Of a stretch of DNA of 64,000 nucleotides, positions 42,805-51,512 are shown piece by piece. Both the position numbers and the translations under genes were made by a program. Source of the stretch: Clostridiales bacterium UBA1234. GTDB lineage: Bacteria; Bacillota; Clostridia; TANB77; UBA1234. Below the pieces are notes generated by a model. It worked only from the letters and a program-made list of their open reading frames with translations, ran no database searches and was not told where the DNA came from. Each line of letters starts with the position of its first letter. Within the stretch, counting starts at the first letter, position 1. Where the stretch lies: the NCBI GenBank assembly GCA_002308995.1, contig DBWQ01000006.1:1-64000 (forward strand). Direction: 5' to 3'.

Positions 42805-44424
42805 CTATATAACATGATATGACGTATTACCACCTATATATCTTTCTAAAATTAAAGCCATTTCTGCTCTCGTAATATTGTTATTTGGTCTAAACGTATT
42901 ATCTGGATATCCCACAATCAACCCAGAATTATATGCCTTGATAATACTATTGGAAAACTTTTGTCCTCGAATATCCTTAAGCGAAGTAGCAGAAAAATCA
43001 TCCTCTAAGAAGACATCCATTAAGGCTACCACCTCACTTCTCGTAATTGCCTTATTCATATCAAGCTTTCCTGAGAAGATATTAGCAATCGTGCTAAATC
43101 CTGCATTGGCAAAATCACTATCTACATGATTAATCTGTTGATAACATCTCATTAAATAATCATAATCCGTCTTAGACCAATGGTTTTTGTCATAATCCAT
43201 ATAGTAATAAACAAGACCTTTTGGATCTGATGCAGTATCTTTATATCTTAAAGTCCTTGCAAGCATCGAGATAAACTCAATTCTAGAAATGTTGTTTTGA
43301 GGACCATATTTTTCTTCTGAATAACCTTTGACTACATCTAAACGATATAAGTAATCAATAGCACTTTTCGCCCAATCATAGCCTCCCAAGTCTAGAAAAT
43401 TAGCTTGTTTTTCAGGAATCTTTTTAGCAGCTTCCATAAGCGATTCTGTGTAACTTATTTCCGTCAAATTAAGAATATCACGATTACTCATCGAAGGATT
43501 ATAAAGTCCATTTGCCATATACTCATACTCTGCCGTATTTAGTTTGCAAAATGTCTTTAAATTTGGGATTCCCTTGGAAGGACCAGAATACACCATCGTA
43601 GGATCTACAGGAACCCACCCAAAATCTTGCAAATAAATCTCTGCCCATAAGTGATTACCAAGCTCTTTCACTTGTTCTCCGGAATCATTTAGTTCTTTTA
43701 CTTGGACAAAATAACCTTCAACACATCTACTTGGAATTCCAATAGCACGGCACATAGAAACAAATAAAGTCGCATATTCCTCACAAACGCCCTTCATCGT
43801 GCTTAATGCAGAAACGGCACCTTGATTTGAATATTCTGGCGTCATGTTGTACTCCATGTTCACATTGACAAATTCAAAAATCGCTTGTGCTCTTTTATAG
43901 TCACTGGCAATCCCATCAGTAAGCTCTTTTGCCTTAGAAATGATTTCAGGATCCTCAGGAGCTACCATTAACACTTCTTTTTCATTTTTATCTTTATCAA
44001 GATCAGTCCTTGTTTGCGTGTCAAAATAAATCTCATCACCCTCAAAGCGTTCTGTATTGGTACGGCTAGGAATTAATTCTGCATAATCCTTTAAAATGTA
44101 TCTTCTTGTCACCGTCACTTTAAATTTATCTTTCGGTTTAATCCCCGAAACATCAAAAAACGCATATTCATTGCCATACTCATCTATGGTAACCTCATCC
44201 GGCTTAGGAACAATAGTAAACTCTAGGTCATCTTGGTATTGTGTAAAGTCACCACTTCCAATGGCAATTTTAACCCAAGCCTTTTTAAGAGCATAATCCT
44301 TTGTATTTTGGTATAAATACTCTTTTGTGACTATATATTCATTCTCGGTAGCCCAAACGCTACTAAGTAGCATGACTCCTATTAACACAAATAAAAATAG
44401 GATGGTATTCATTGTCTTCTTCAT
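42805..44424 (-). CDS. Secreted transglutaminase-like protein with SLH anchor
   Basis: This 539-residue protein has a signal peptide at 1-26. The transglutaminase-core domain (about 165-280) has the full triad: Cys in MKGVCEEYATLF, His in LGNHLWAEIY and Asp in VPVDPT. Three SLH-type repeats (about 350-535; SRIEFISMLARTLRY, TRSEVVALMDVFL, TRAEMALILERYI) would anchor it to the wall polymer. Bacterial members act as cysteine proteases or crosslinkers, and the activity cannot be chosen from sequence. It stands beside the big SLH repeat protein, suggesting a surface-layer function. It has its own promoter. Confidence 0.9.
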   Translation of the reverse strand: MKKTMNTILFLFVLIGVMLLSSVWATENEYIVTKEYLYQNTKDYALKKAWVKIAIGSGDFTQYQDDLEFTIVPKPDEVTIDEYGNEYAFFDVSGIKPKDKFKVTVTRRYILKDYAELIPSRTNTERFEGDEIYFDTQTRTDLDKDKNEKEVLMVAPEDPEIISKAKELTDGIASDYKRAQAIFEFVNVNMEYNMTPEYSNQGAVSALSTMKGVCEEYATLFVSMCRAIGIPSRCVEGYFVQVKELNDSGEQVKELGNHLWAEIYLQDFGWVPVDPTMVYSGPSKGIPNLKTFCKLNTAEYEYMANGLYNPSMSNRDILNLTEISYTESLMEAAKKIPEKQANFLDLGGYDWAKSAIDYLYRLDVVKGYSEEKYGPQNNISRIEFISMLARTLRYKDTASDPKGLVYYYMDYDKNHWSKTDYDYLMRCYQQINHVDSDFANAGFSTIANIFSGKLDMNKAITRSEVVALMDVFLEDDFSATSLKDIRGQKFSNSIIKAYNSGLIVGYPDNTFRPNNNITRAEMALILERYIGGNTSYHVI

Positions 44425-44457
44425 TCGTACACGCTCCTCTTATACATATCTAATATT

Positions 44458-44486
44458 ATTGTATTATTATTCATTCATAAAAGCAA
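44458..44486 (-). promoter_or_regulatory. Sigma-A type promoter of the transglutaminase-SLH gene
   Basis: Minus-strand TTGCTT (44481-44486), a 17-bp spacer and TACAAT (44458-44463). Confidence 0.55.
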
Positions 44487-44535
44487 TAGAAAAAACTAGA
44501 AATTCTTGTTTTTACTTTTTATCTTACAAGACAAA

Positions 44536-44564
44536 AAAAGTGACCGCTTCAAGCGGTCACTTTT
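44536..44564 (-). terminator. Intrinsic terminator after the SLH repeat protein gene
   Basis: AAAAGTGACCGCTT/AAGCGGTCACTTTT is a 14-bp stem with a one-base centre (effectively a 5-nt loop), 20 bp past the stop. Confidence 0.88.
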
Positions 44565-44583
44565 ATCGACTGACTAAAAAGTA

Positions 44584-47500
44584 TTATTCTTCAACCTCTA
44601 ATACTTCATCACTTGTAATTGAAAATGTGTGAGCTGCTCTTGTAGCTTCAATAATATCTCCAATTAGTTCGTGTTTTCTAGAAACATCACTAAATCCAAT
44701 CTTTGTCTTAGAATTTACATAGGCTGGAGCTCTTAGTAAGTATGCATTTACTAATTGAGCAACTTCAGCTCTTGTAATCTTTTCATCTAAGGTAAATGAA
44801 GGATCATCTTCGGTTAAGAATGGAAGCATATTTAATCTAGCAAGTAAAGTAACTTCTTCAATTGCCCAGTGTGTAAATACTTTCTTACCATCTACCATGT
44901 AATATTTCTTTGTATCATCATATTTCTTAATAAGTTCAGTTAATTCTCTGATTTCAAGACCTTCAATACCTTCATCATTAGCTCTTTCTTGAATCATGCA
45001 AGCTAAAATCTTAATGAATTCAGCTTTTGTCATCTTTCCATTTGGTCTAAAGGTATAAGTACCATCATTTTCTTTATAACCATTTACTAAACCAGCAGCG
45101 GTAGCAACAGTAATTGCTTTTCTAGCTTCTAGGTATGTTTGGTTAATATCTGTGTACTTAGTTGTAATTTCGCTCTCACTTAAGCTATTGTAATCTAAAT
45201 CGAAAATTCTAGCTAATACTAGAGCACCTTCAGCTCTTGAAATGAAGTGATCTGGTCTAAAGGTATCAGCGTTGGCATCACCAAACATGTATGGGTAATG
45301 ATCAACATCGATTTCAACATCATAATCAGTAATGATATAGTTGATTACTGTAGAAACATCCATTACTTTTTTACCTTTTAAGATAGAAGCAGATGGATAA
45401 ATTGTTTCTGCATCATATTTAGATTTGCTTAAAGAAGTATATTTTACTTTCACAATTAAAGTACCTTTTTCGCCTTCTTCAATTCCGTTTGGGAAAGTCC
45501 AAACGATAGTATCTTTTTCAACTTTACCACCGTCAGCATCTACTACCTTGAATTCTAGAGGTAATTCTAATTTGATATAGCATTCTGTATCAATATCTTT
45601 ACCACCATTCTTGTAATCAATGTAGTAAGTAACGGTTTCTTCTAATTCATAAATGTTCTTGTTTGCTTTTTCTGTTTCTTCAGAATCATTTCTTAGAGAA
45701 ATTGCTAATTGGTCAAGTGCAATATCATCAATGTCATCATTTTCTTCCATCCAAGGCTCAATATCAAGATCACCCTTTGGAGGAACAACTTCGTCAGCAA
45801 TCTTAAACTTATAAGTCTTAACTGGAGTAGATGTACCATCTTCAAAGTTAGCAATCGCTGTTAAAACATATAATGAACCAGCTTTTGCATCATCTGCAAT
45901 CTTTAATTTTTGAGAAGATTTTGCAAAGTGTTGTGTATCCTCTGCCCAACGTAAATCTAGGCTTGTCGTTTTATCAAGTGGTGAACCAGCAACTAAGATA
46001 ATTGTACCTGGTGTTACCATCGTTACAGAACCTGGAGTGCAAACTCTACCATCAATAGAAGCAGTTACATCTTTGTCATAAGAACTTGGAACTTTTACAT
46101 TAAAGGTATAAGTTTGAACTTTAGTCTCTGAACCATCTTTGAAAGAAGCATGAACTTCCATTACATATTTATCGCCATTTTTTGCATCCTTAGGAATAAT
46201 GAAGTTAATTTTTTCATCTTTATGCTTTGTAGTCTCTCCATCTTTCCAGTGGATATATACCCAATCAATTTGATCTGCTGGAGTTGTAAAGATAGCAACT
46301 GGAGCACCTGGTAAAACATCATGCTCGCTACCATCATTAATCTTGTTACCATTTAAAGTAACTTCTACTTTACCATTAACAGGCTCAGCATCTTTCGTGA
46401 TATTAATTGTATAAGTACCACTCTTTGAAGAACCATCTGTGAAAATAGCTTTTACATTCATAATATATTTTCCAGGTTGTTCAAGTGTTGTGCTTGCAGT
46501 ATATGGTTTAGCAGTTGTAGCTGTAGAAGACTTGTTTAAGCCATTCCAATCTACTTCAATAGCAGTTACTTTATCGTTTGGAGTAGCTGTTAAAACAATC
46601 TTTGCACCAACTTTTGCATCATAGGTATTACCAGATTTCATTGTTGTGCTATCTAATTTAGCTGTTAATTTGCCATCAACAGCAGGAACTTTTACATTAA
46701 TCGTATAAGTACCAGTCTTTGTAGAACCATCTGTATAAATTACTTTTACGTTCATAATATACTTACCTGGTTCTGTTAAAGTAGTGCTTGCAGAAGCTAG
46801 GTGATCTGTACCAGCAGTTGTTGATTTATTAGCACCATTCCAGTCAATTTCGATTGCTGTAACTTTATCGCTTGGTGTACCTGTAATATCAATTTTAGCA
46901 CCAACATTTGCTTCGTAAGTATTACCTGAAGTCATAGGATTACCATCTAATTTTGCCTCAAATGCACCATTCACTGGTTCTTGCTTAATCGTAATGGTAT
47001 AAGTACCACTCTTTGTTGTACCATTAGCAAATTTTGCGGTAACATTCATGATATATTTACCAGTCTCTGTAAGAGTTGTACTTGCTGTATAAGGTTTTTC
47101 TTTTCCTTGTGTTGTAGATTTATTAGCACCATTCCAATCAACTTCAATCGCTGTTACTTTATTGTTTGGAGTAGCTGTTAAAACAATCTTTGCACCTGGT
47201 GTTGCCTCATATGACTTGCCAGATGTCATTGCTGTGCCATTTAATTTAGCTGTTAACGCACCCGTATAGTTTTCTTCAATTTTAATTGTATAGCTTTCAC
47301 TCTTGGTTGTATTATTTTTAAATGTAGCTTTTACATTTAATTTGTATTCACCAGGATTATCAAGTGTAAATTGTTTGAAAGAAGAGCTTGTCGTTGAAGT
47401 TGGATTTTCGCCATTCCAATTTAACTCTAACTTGCTTACCTTATCACTTGGAGCTGCAGAAATATCGATAGTAGCACCTGGCTCAGCAGTATACGTTTTG

Positions 47501-48222
47501 CCAGAAGTCATCTTAGAGTTATTTAATTTAGATGTAACAGAACCTGTATATTCCTCTTCTGGTACATAGAATGTAAATTGTTGAGGACCAACTTTTGTGC
47601 CATCAATATAATTAACTGTAGCATTCATGATGTATACTTGACCTGGCTCACAAGCAGTAAATTCACCTGAATAGTGTTTTACCATTTTTGTTTTTTCTTG
47701 ACCACCAACAAAACCTACTGTAAAGCTTTCTGTTCTAGATGTTGGGTAAGAATATAAGTCAAATCTATCACCATTTTTAACTTCATATCTGCCACCATTT
47801 TGAATAGTCTTGTCATTTAATGTAACTGTTAATTTGCTTTCCTTTACTGGAGTAAGGAATGTAAAGGTTTTGGTTGCAGTTTTAGAACCATCTTTACAAT
47901 TAGCATAAACCTTTAAAACATACTTTGTGTCTTCTTGAATATTGTTAAATGGAATGGTCACTTGGCTCGTTTTCGAAGCTGGAAGTGGATCATTATTTCC
48001 CCATTGACAAACAATACCAGAAATTTGGTCAGCAGGTGTTCCAGTAACAACTACCTCACTGCCTTCTTTTAATTCATAAATACCATTAGCAGCAATGCTC
48101 TTGCCATCTAATGTAAGTGTAACTGTAGCGCTTGTAGCAGCAACAACAGTTGCAACAGGAAGAATCGTCATAGCAAGCATAACGATACTTAAAATAAATG
48201 ATATTTTCTTTCTAATATCCAT
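44584..48222 (-). CDS. Large repeat protein with SLH domains, candidate major S-layer protein
   Basis: This 1212-residue protein has a signal peptide at 1-29. About eight Ig-like repeats of 90-100 residues follow (about 30-800), each with a xLxG..M.SG.xYxxxxGA start, a VTAIEVDWNG core and a GTYTI end. Repeats 4 to 6 (about 315-602) are nearly identical. A DUF11-like segment (about 845-945; ETVTYYIDYKNGGKDID) and three SLH repeats (about 950-1185; SRAEGALVLARIF, TKAEFIKILACMI, TRAEVAQLVNAYL) complete it. SLH repeats bind the secondary cell-wall polymer. The clean promoter, AGGAGG ribosome site, strong terminator and size suit an abundant S-layer protein, which is inference. Confidence 0.88.
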   Translation of the reverse strand: MDIRKKISFILSIVMLAMTILPVATVVAATSATVTLTLDGKSIAANGIYELKEGSEVVVTGTPADQISGIVCQWGNNDPLPASKTSQVTIPFNNIQEDTKYVLKVYANCKDGSKTATKTFTFLTPVKESKLTVTLNDKTIQNGGRYEVKNGDRFDLYSYPTSRTESFTVGFVGGQEKTKMVKHYSGEFTACEPGQVYIMNATVNYIDGTKVGPQQFTFYVPEEEYTGSVTSKLNNSKMTSGKTYTAEPGATIDISAAPSDKVSKLELNWNGENPTSTTSSSFKQFTLDNPGEYKLNVKATFKNNTTKSESYTIKIEENYTGALTAKLNGTAMTSGKSYEATPGAKIVLTATPNNKVTAIEVDWNGANKSTTQGKEKPYTASTTLTETGKYIMNVTAKFANGTTKSGTYTITIKQEPVNGAFEAKLDGNPMTSGNTYEANVGAKIDITGTPSDKVTAIEIDWNGANKSTTAGTDHLASASTTLTEPGKYIMNVKVIYTDGSTKTGTYTINVKVPAVDGKLTAKLDSTTMKSGNTYDAKVGAKIVLTATPNDKVTAIEVDWNGLNKSSTATTAKPYTASTTLEQPGKYIMNVKAIFTDGSSKSGTYTINITKDAEPVNGKVEVTLNGNKINDGSEHDVLPGAPVAIFTTPADQIDWVYIHWKDGETTKHKDEKINFIIPKDAKNGDKYVMEVHASFKDGSETKVQTYTFNVKVPSSYDKDVTASIDGRVCTPGSVTMVTPGTIILVAGSPLDKTTSLDLRWAEDTQHFAKSSQKLKIADDAKAGSLYVLTAIANFEDGTSTPVKTYKFKIADEVVPPKGDLDIEPWMEENDDIDDIALDQLAISLRNDSEETEKANKNIYELEETVTYYIDYKNGGKDIDTECYIKLELPLEFKVVDADGGKVEKDTIVWTFPNGIEEGEKGTLIVKVKYTSLSKSKYDAETIYPSASILKGKKVMDVSTVINYIITDYDVEIDVDHYPYMFGDANADTFRPDHFISRAEGALVLARIFDLDYNSLSESEITTKYTDINQTYLEARKAITVATAAGLVNGYKENDGTYTFRPNGKMTKAEFIKILACMIQERANDEGIEGLEIRELTELIKKYDDTKKYYMVDGKKVFTHWAIEEVTLLARLNMLPFLTEDDPSFTLDEKITRAEVAQLVNAYLLRAPAYVNSKTKIGFSDVSRKHELIGDIIEATRAAHTFSITSDEVLEVEE

Positions 48223-48269
48223 TTTTTAAAACCTCCTAATTTCTTTAGTGTGTTTTCACTACCTAAATA

Positions 48270-48298
48270 ATAATAACACAAACCAAAACGAAAAGCAA
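48270..48298 (-). promoter_or_regulatory. Sigma-A promoter of the SLH repeat protein gene
   Basis: Minus-strand TTGCTT (48293-48298), a 17-bp spacer and TATTAT (48270-48275). The leader is about 40 nt and AT-rich. No other gene lies between 48223 and 48494. Confidence 0.58.
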
Positions 48299-48453
48299 CA
48301 AAATTATGTAAATTTGTTAAGATTTTTCCATTTTTTACATTTTATTAACAAATAACCCATTTTTTTGCTACAAATCCGCCTAGGAACAGTCCCATTTTAC
48401 CATTAAAATAATCAAAATGCAACCTTTTCACATGAGAAAATCGAGTTTTTTTC

Positions 48454-48482
48454 TTGACTTTTGTAGCACCGAATAATATACT
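48454..48482 (+). promoter_or_regulatory. Sigma-A promoter of tRNA-Leu
   Basis: TTGACT (48454-48459), a 17-bp spacer and TATACT (48477-48482). It lies 12 bp before the mature tRNA. Confidence 0.68.
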
Positions 48483-48494
48483 TTATTTGTTCGT

Positions 48495-48576
48495 GCCGGT
48501 GTGGCGGAATGGCAGACGCACATGACTCAAAATCATGCGGGAAACCGTGTGGGTTCAAGTCCCACCACCGGTACCA
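48495..48576 (+). tRNA. tRNA-Leu (anticodon CAA)
   Basis: The 82-nt cloverleaf has acceptor arms GCCGGTG/CACCGGT (the first pair G-U), a D-arm with AATGGCAGACGC, anticodon stem CATGA/TCATG with loop CTCAAAA (anticodon CAA at 48528-48530), a long class II variable arm (CGG/CCG) and a T-arm GTGGG-TTCAAGT-CCCAC. The 3' CCA is encoded. It reads UUG leucine codons and is a single-tRNA unit with its own promoter. Confidence 0.97.
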
Positions 48577-48606
48577 GTTAGGTATTTTTTATCGAAGCAA
48601 TCAATA

Positions 48607-48643
48607 AGAGCACTAAATGGAAATCATTTCCATTTAGTGCTCT
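48607..48643 (+). terminator. Hairpin terminator after tRNA-Leu
   Basis: AGAGCACTAAATGGAAAT pairs perfectly with its complement 1 nt later (18-bp dyad, effective loop larger). A moderately T-rich stretch follows. It could also serve the convergent MBL gene. Confidence 0.7.
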
Positions 48644-48666
48644 ATTGTTATCCATTTTTTCCCATT

Positions 48667-49302
48667 TCATTCCTCACATCGATAAAATGCCTTTTCCTCT
48701 CGAATAATCGTTACAGCCCCATGGCCAGGATAAACGATGGTATTTTCTGGAAGTTTTAATAATTTATCTCGAATTGAGTGAAGCATTGCCTCTTCTGAGC
48801 TAGTTTTTAAATCGGTTCTGCCATAGGTTCTTCGAAACAAAGTATCCCCTGTAAAAACAGCATCTTCGATGACAATGCTCATCCCTCCAGCAGTATGGCC
48901 TGGCGTATGAATAATCTTTGCTTCAAGGTTCCCAATTTTTACCACGTCATCTTCTTTGAGTGTCACATCAGCACAAATGGTATTTTCTGGTATTCCCAAG
49001 AAAGTACATAACGTTACTTCATCGTCTAATAAGTAAGGAGCCTCTATTTCATGAATTGCCACTTTAAGATGCGGATATTGGCTCTTTAAAGCACTTAGGC
49101 CTGCAATATGATCTGCATGGCAGTGGGTTAATAAGGCATATGCTAGCTTAATATTTCTATTTTCTACATAATTATAGATTTTATCAATCTCCCCTGCCGG
49201 ATCAATCACAACTCCTATCTTGGTTTCTTCATCCGCAACCACATAACAATTGGTAAATGTATCATTTTTCCCCACAAGTACTCTAAACACTTTAAAAATC
49301 AT
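48667..49302 (-). CDS. MBL-fold metallohydrolase (glyoxalase II-like)
   Basis: This 211-residue protein carries the zinc motif THCHADHIAG, then HTPGHTAGG, FTGDTLF and YPGHG. These supply all ligands of a binuclear zinc site. The short length without the C-terminal helical glyoxalase domain matches the YqgX/GloB-like branch. The substrate is probably a thioester or a related compound and is not certain. It starts 26 bp after relA, so it belongs to the recJ-relA operon. Confidence 0.88.
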   Translation of the reverse strand: MIFKVFRVLVGKNDTFTNCYVVADEETKIGVVIDPAGEIDKIYNYVENRNIKLAYALLTHCHADHIAGLSALKSQYPHLKVAIHEIEAPYLLDDEVTLCTFLGIPENTICADVTLKEDDVVKIGNLEAKIIHTPGHTAGGMSIVIEDAVFTGDTLFRRTYGRTDLKTSSEEAMLHSIRDKLLKLPENTIVYPGHGAVTIIREEKAFYRCEE

Positions 49303-49327
49303 TTGTATTCTCCACCCTTATCATTCC

Positions 49328-51499
49328 TTATTTTTGACGATGGACATCATATACACTGTCAACTTTTCTAACGGCTTTAATAACCTTATTTAATTTCTCT
49401 ATATCTTCTACTTCTAGCCCGACATTAATGATAGCGACACGATCATTATTGACGGTTCTAGCATTAATGGTAGTCATTTTTGCCTTTAGTTCTCCAATAG
49501 CCATGGTAATATCGGCAAGTAGGCCACTACGATCATTGGCATAAATCTCTAAATCAGCATTGTAAGAAGTGTTATCTTCTTTATACCAAGAGACTTCAAT
49601 CAAACGTTGTTCATCATTCATCAATTCTTTACAATTCACACAATCTGCACGATGGACTGATACCCCTCTTCCTTTGGTAATATAGCCAATGATTTCATCC
49701 CCTGGAAGCGGGTTACAGCACCTAGAAAGCTTTACCAAACAATTATCAATACCTTTCACTATCACACCAGACTTAGAGGCTTTGGTTCTAACAGCAGGTT
49801 TATACTCTCTTAATTCTTGGATCTTATTTTCTATTTCTTCTTCTTTATTTTCTTTTTTGTATTCTTCTAACAATCTGGTAATAATCTTAGCTGGCGAAAT
49901 AGCACCAAATCCAATCGCCGCATAGCAGTCTTCTAGGGTATTATACTTATATCTTTCTAGCGCTTTCGCCACCCACTCTGTTTTAAACAAATCTGCAAAA
50001 GACATACCAATACGTTTTAGTTCTTTTTCAATCAATTCTTTGCCTTTAATGATATTATCATCTCTACCAGCTTTTTTAAACCAATTTTGTATCTTGTTCT
50101 TTGCCTGCGTGGTTTTGACGATTTTAAGCCAGTCCCTACTAGGGCCTTTAGAAGAATCAGAAGTAATAATTTCTACAATATCTCCATTTTCAAGCGGTGT
50201 GGTAATAGGAACAATTCTACTATTGACCTTGGCACCCGTCATACGATTTCCTACTTGTTCGTGAATCATATAAGCTAAATCAATTGGTGTACTGCCTGCT
50301 GGTAATGGTTTAATATCACCTTTTGGGGTAAAGACAAAAACCTCTTCGTCAAACAAATCAAATTTAAGCTTACTTAAAAACTCTTTATCATCATTCGTTT
50401 CTTTTTGCCATTCAATCGCCTCACGAAGCCATGATAGCTTTTCATCTGATGCCGTAACACTTTTTCCCTCTTTATAGGCCCAGTGAGCAGCAATACCATA
50501 TTCAGCAACCCTATGCATATCCCAAGTACGAATCTGCACCTCAAAAGGTGTTCCCTCGGTACCAATCAATGTAGTATGTAACGATTGATACATATTTGGT
50601 TTTGGCGTCGAAATATAGTCCTTAAATCTTCCAGGCATTGGTTTATAGAGTTCATGTACAAGACCAAGGGCAGCATAGCAATCTTTGACAGAATTTACAA
50701 TGATACGCATTGCAAACAAATCATAAATTTGGTCTAAAGTTTTATTGTCTTTCATCATCTTACGATAAATGCTATAAAAGTGTTTTGGTCTTCCATATAC
50801 TTCTGCCTCAATTTTCACTTCTTTTAATTTTTGTCTAATTTCTACAATGATATCATTAATAAATTTTTCTCTTTCTTCTCTTCGTTTATTAATTCCTTCA
50901 ACCAAATCAGCATACGCTTCTGGTTCCATATACAAAAAGCTTAAGTCTTCTAACTCCCATTTTACGGAATAAATACCAAGACGATTGGCAAGTGGCGCAT
51001 ATAATTGCATGGTTTCTTTTGCGATGGCATATTTGCGATCATCACTTAAGTGTTTTAGTGTACGCATGTTATGAAGACGATCGGCCAATTTAATCATCAG
51101 TACACGGATATCCTTTGCCATCGCCATAAAAAACTTACGATAGTTTTCTACTTGTTCTTCTTCTTTATCTAAGTAGTGCGCAATTTTTCCAAGTTTGGTA
51201 ACTCCATCTACCAAATTGGCAATTTCTTCCCCAAACTCGCTAATAATATCTTCTCTTGTCACACCCGTATCTTCTACCACATCATGAAGTAATGCAGCAC
51301 AGATGGCATCATCATCCAGTTCAAGCGTTGTAACTATATACGCTACTTCTACAGGGTGAATAATATAGGGTTCCCCTGATTTTCGAAATTGTCCTTCATG
51401 ATGAAGTTTGGCATAATCATAAGCTTTTAATATTAACTTAGAATTGGAACGCCTATTATACTTTTTAGCGTCTTTGATAACTTCTTCAATGGTTGCCAT
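49328..51499 (-). CDS. relA: Bifunctional (p)ppGpp synthetase/hydrolase RelA/SpoT
   Basis: This 723-residue protein has an HD hydrolase domain (HPVEVAYIVTTLELDDDAIC, LLHDVVEDT near 65-75), a synthetase domain (VYGRPKHFYSIYRKM, YDLFAMRIIV), a TGS domain (VFTPKGDIKPLPAGSTPIDL near 390), a zinc-finger-like CCNPLPGD segment and a C-terminal ACT domain. Both catalytic halves look intact, so it should make and degrade the alarmone during the stringent response. It follows recJ by 13 bp. Confidence 0.97.
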   Translation of the reverse strand: MATIEEVIKDAKKYNRRSNSKLILKAYDYAKLHHEGQFRKSGEPYIIHPVEVAYIVTTLELDDDAICAALLHDVVEDTGVTREDIISEFGEEIANLVDGVTKLGKIAHYLDKEEEQVENYRKFFMAMAKDIRVLMIKLADRLHNMRTLKHLSDDRKYAIAKETMQLYAPLANRLGIYSVKWELEDLSFLYMEPEAYADLVEGINKRREEREKFINDIIVEIRQKLKEVKIEAEVYGRPKHFYSIYRKMMKDNKTLDQIYDLFAMRIIVNSVKDCYAALGLVHELYKPMPGRFKDYISTPKPNMYQSLHTTLIGTEGTPFEVQIRTWDMHRVAEYGIAAHWAYKEGKSVTASDEKLSWLREAIEWQKETNDDKEFLSKLKFDLFDEEVFVFTPKGDIKPLPAGSTPIDLAYMIHEQVGNRMTGAKVNSRIVPITTPLENGDIVEIITSDSSKGPSRDWLKIVKTTQAKNKIQNWFKKAGRDDNIIKGKELIEKELKRIGMSFADLFKTEWVAKALERYKYNTLEDCYAAIGFGAISPAKIITRLLEEYKKENKEEEIENKIQELREYKPAVRTKASKSGVIVKGIDNCLVKLSRCCNPLPGDEIIGYITKGRGVSVHRADCVNCKELMNDEQRLIEVSWYKEDNTSYNADLEIYANDRSGLLADITMAIGELKAKMTTINARTVNNDRVAIINVGLEVEDIEKLNKVIKAVRKVDSVYDVHRQK

Positions 51500-51512
51500 A
51501 CACCCTCCATTC

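Noticed and set aside
48495..48660. tRNA-Leu as an integration site
   Set aside because: No duplicated tRNA 3' end and no integrase gene nearby. The following hairpin is a terminator.
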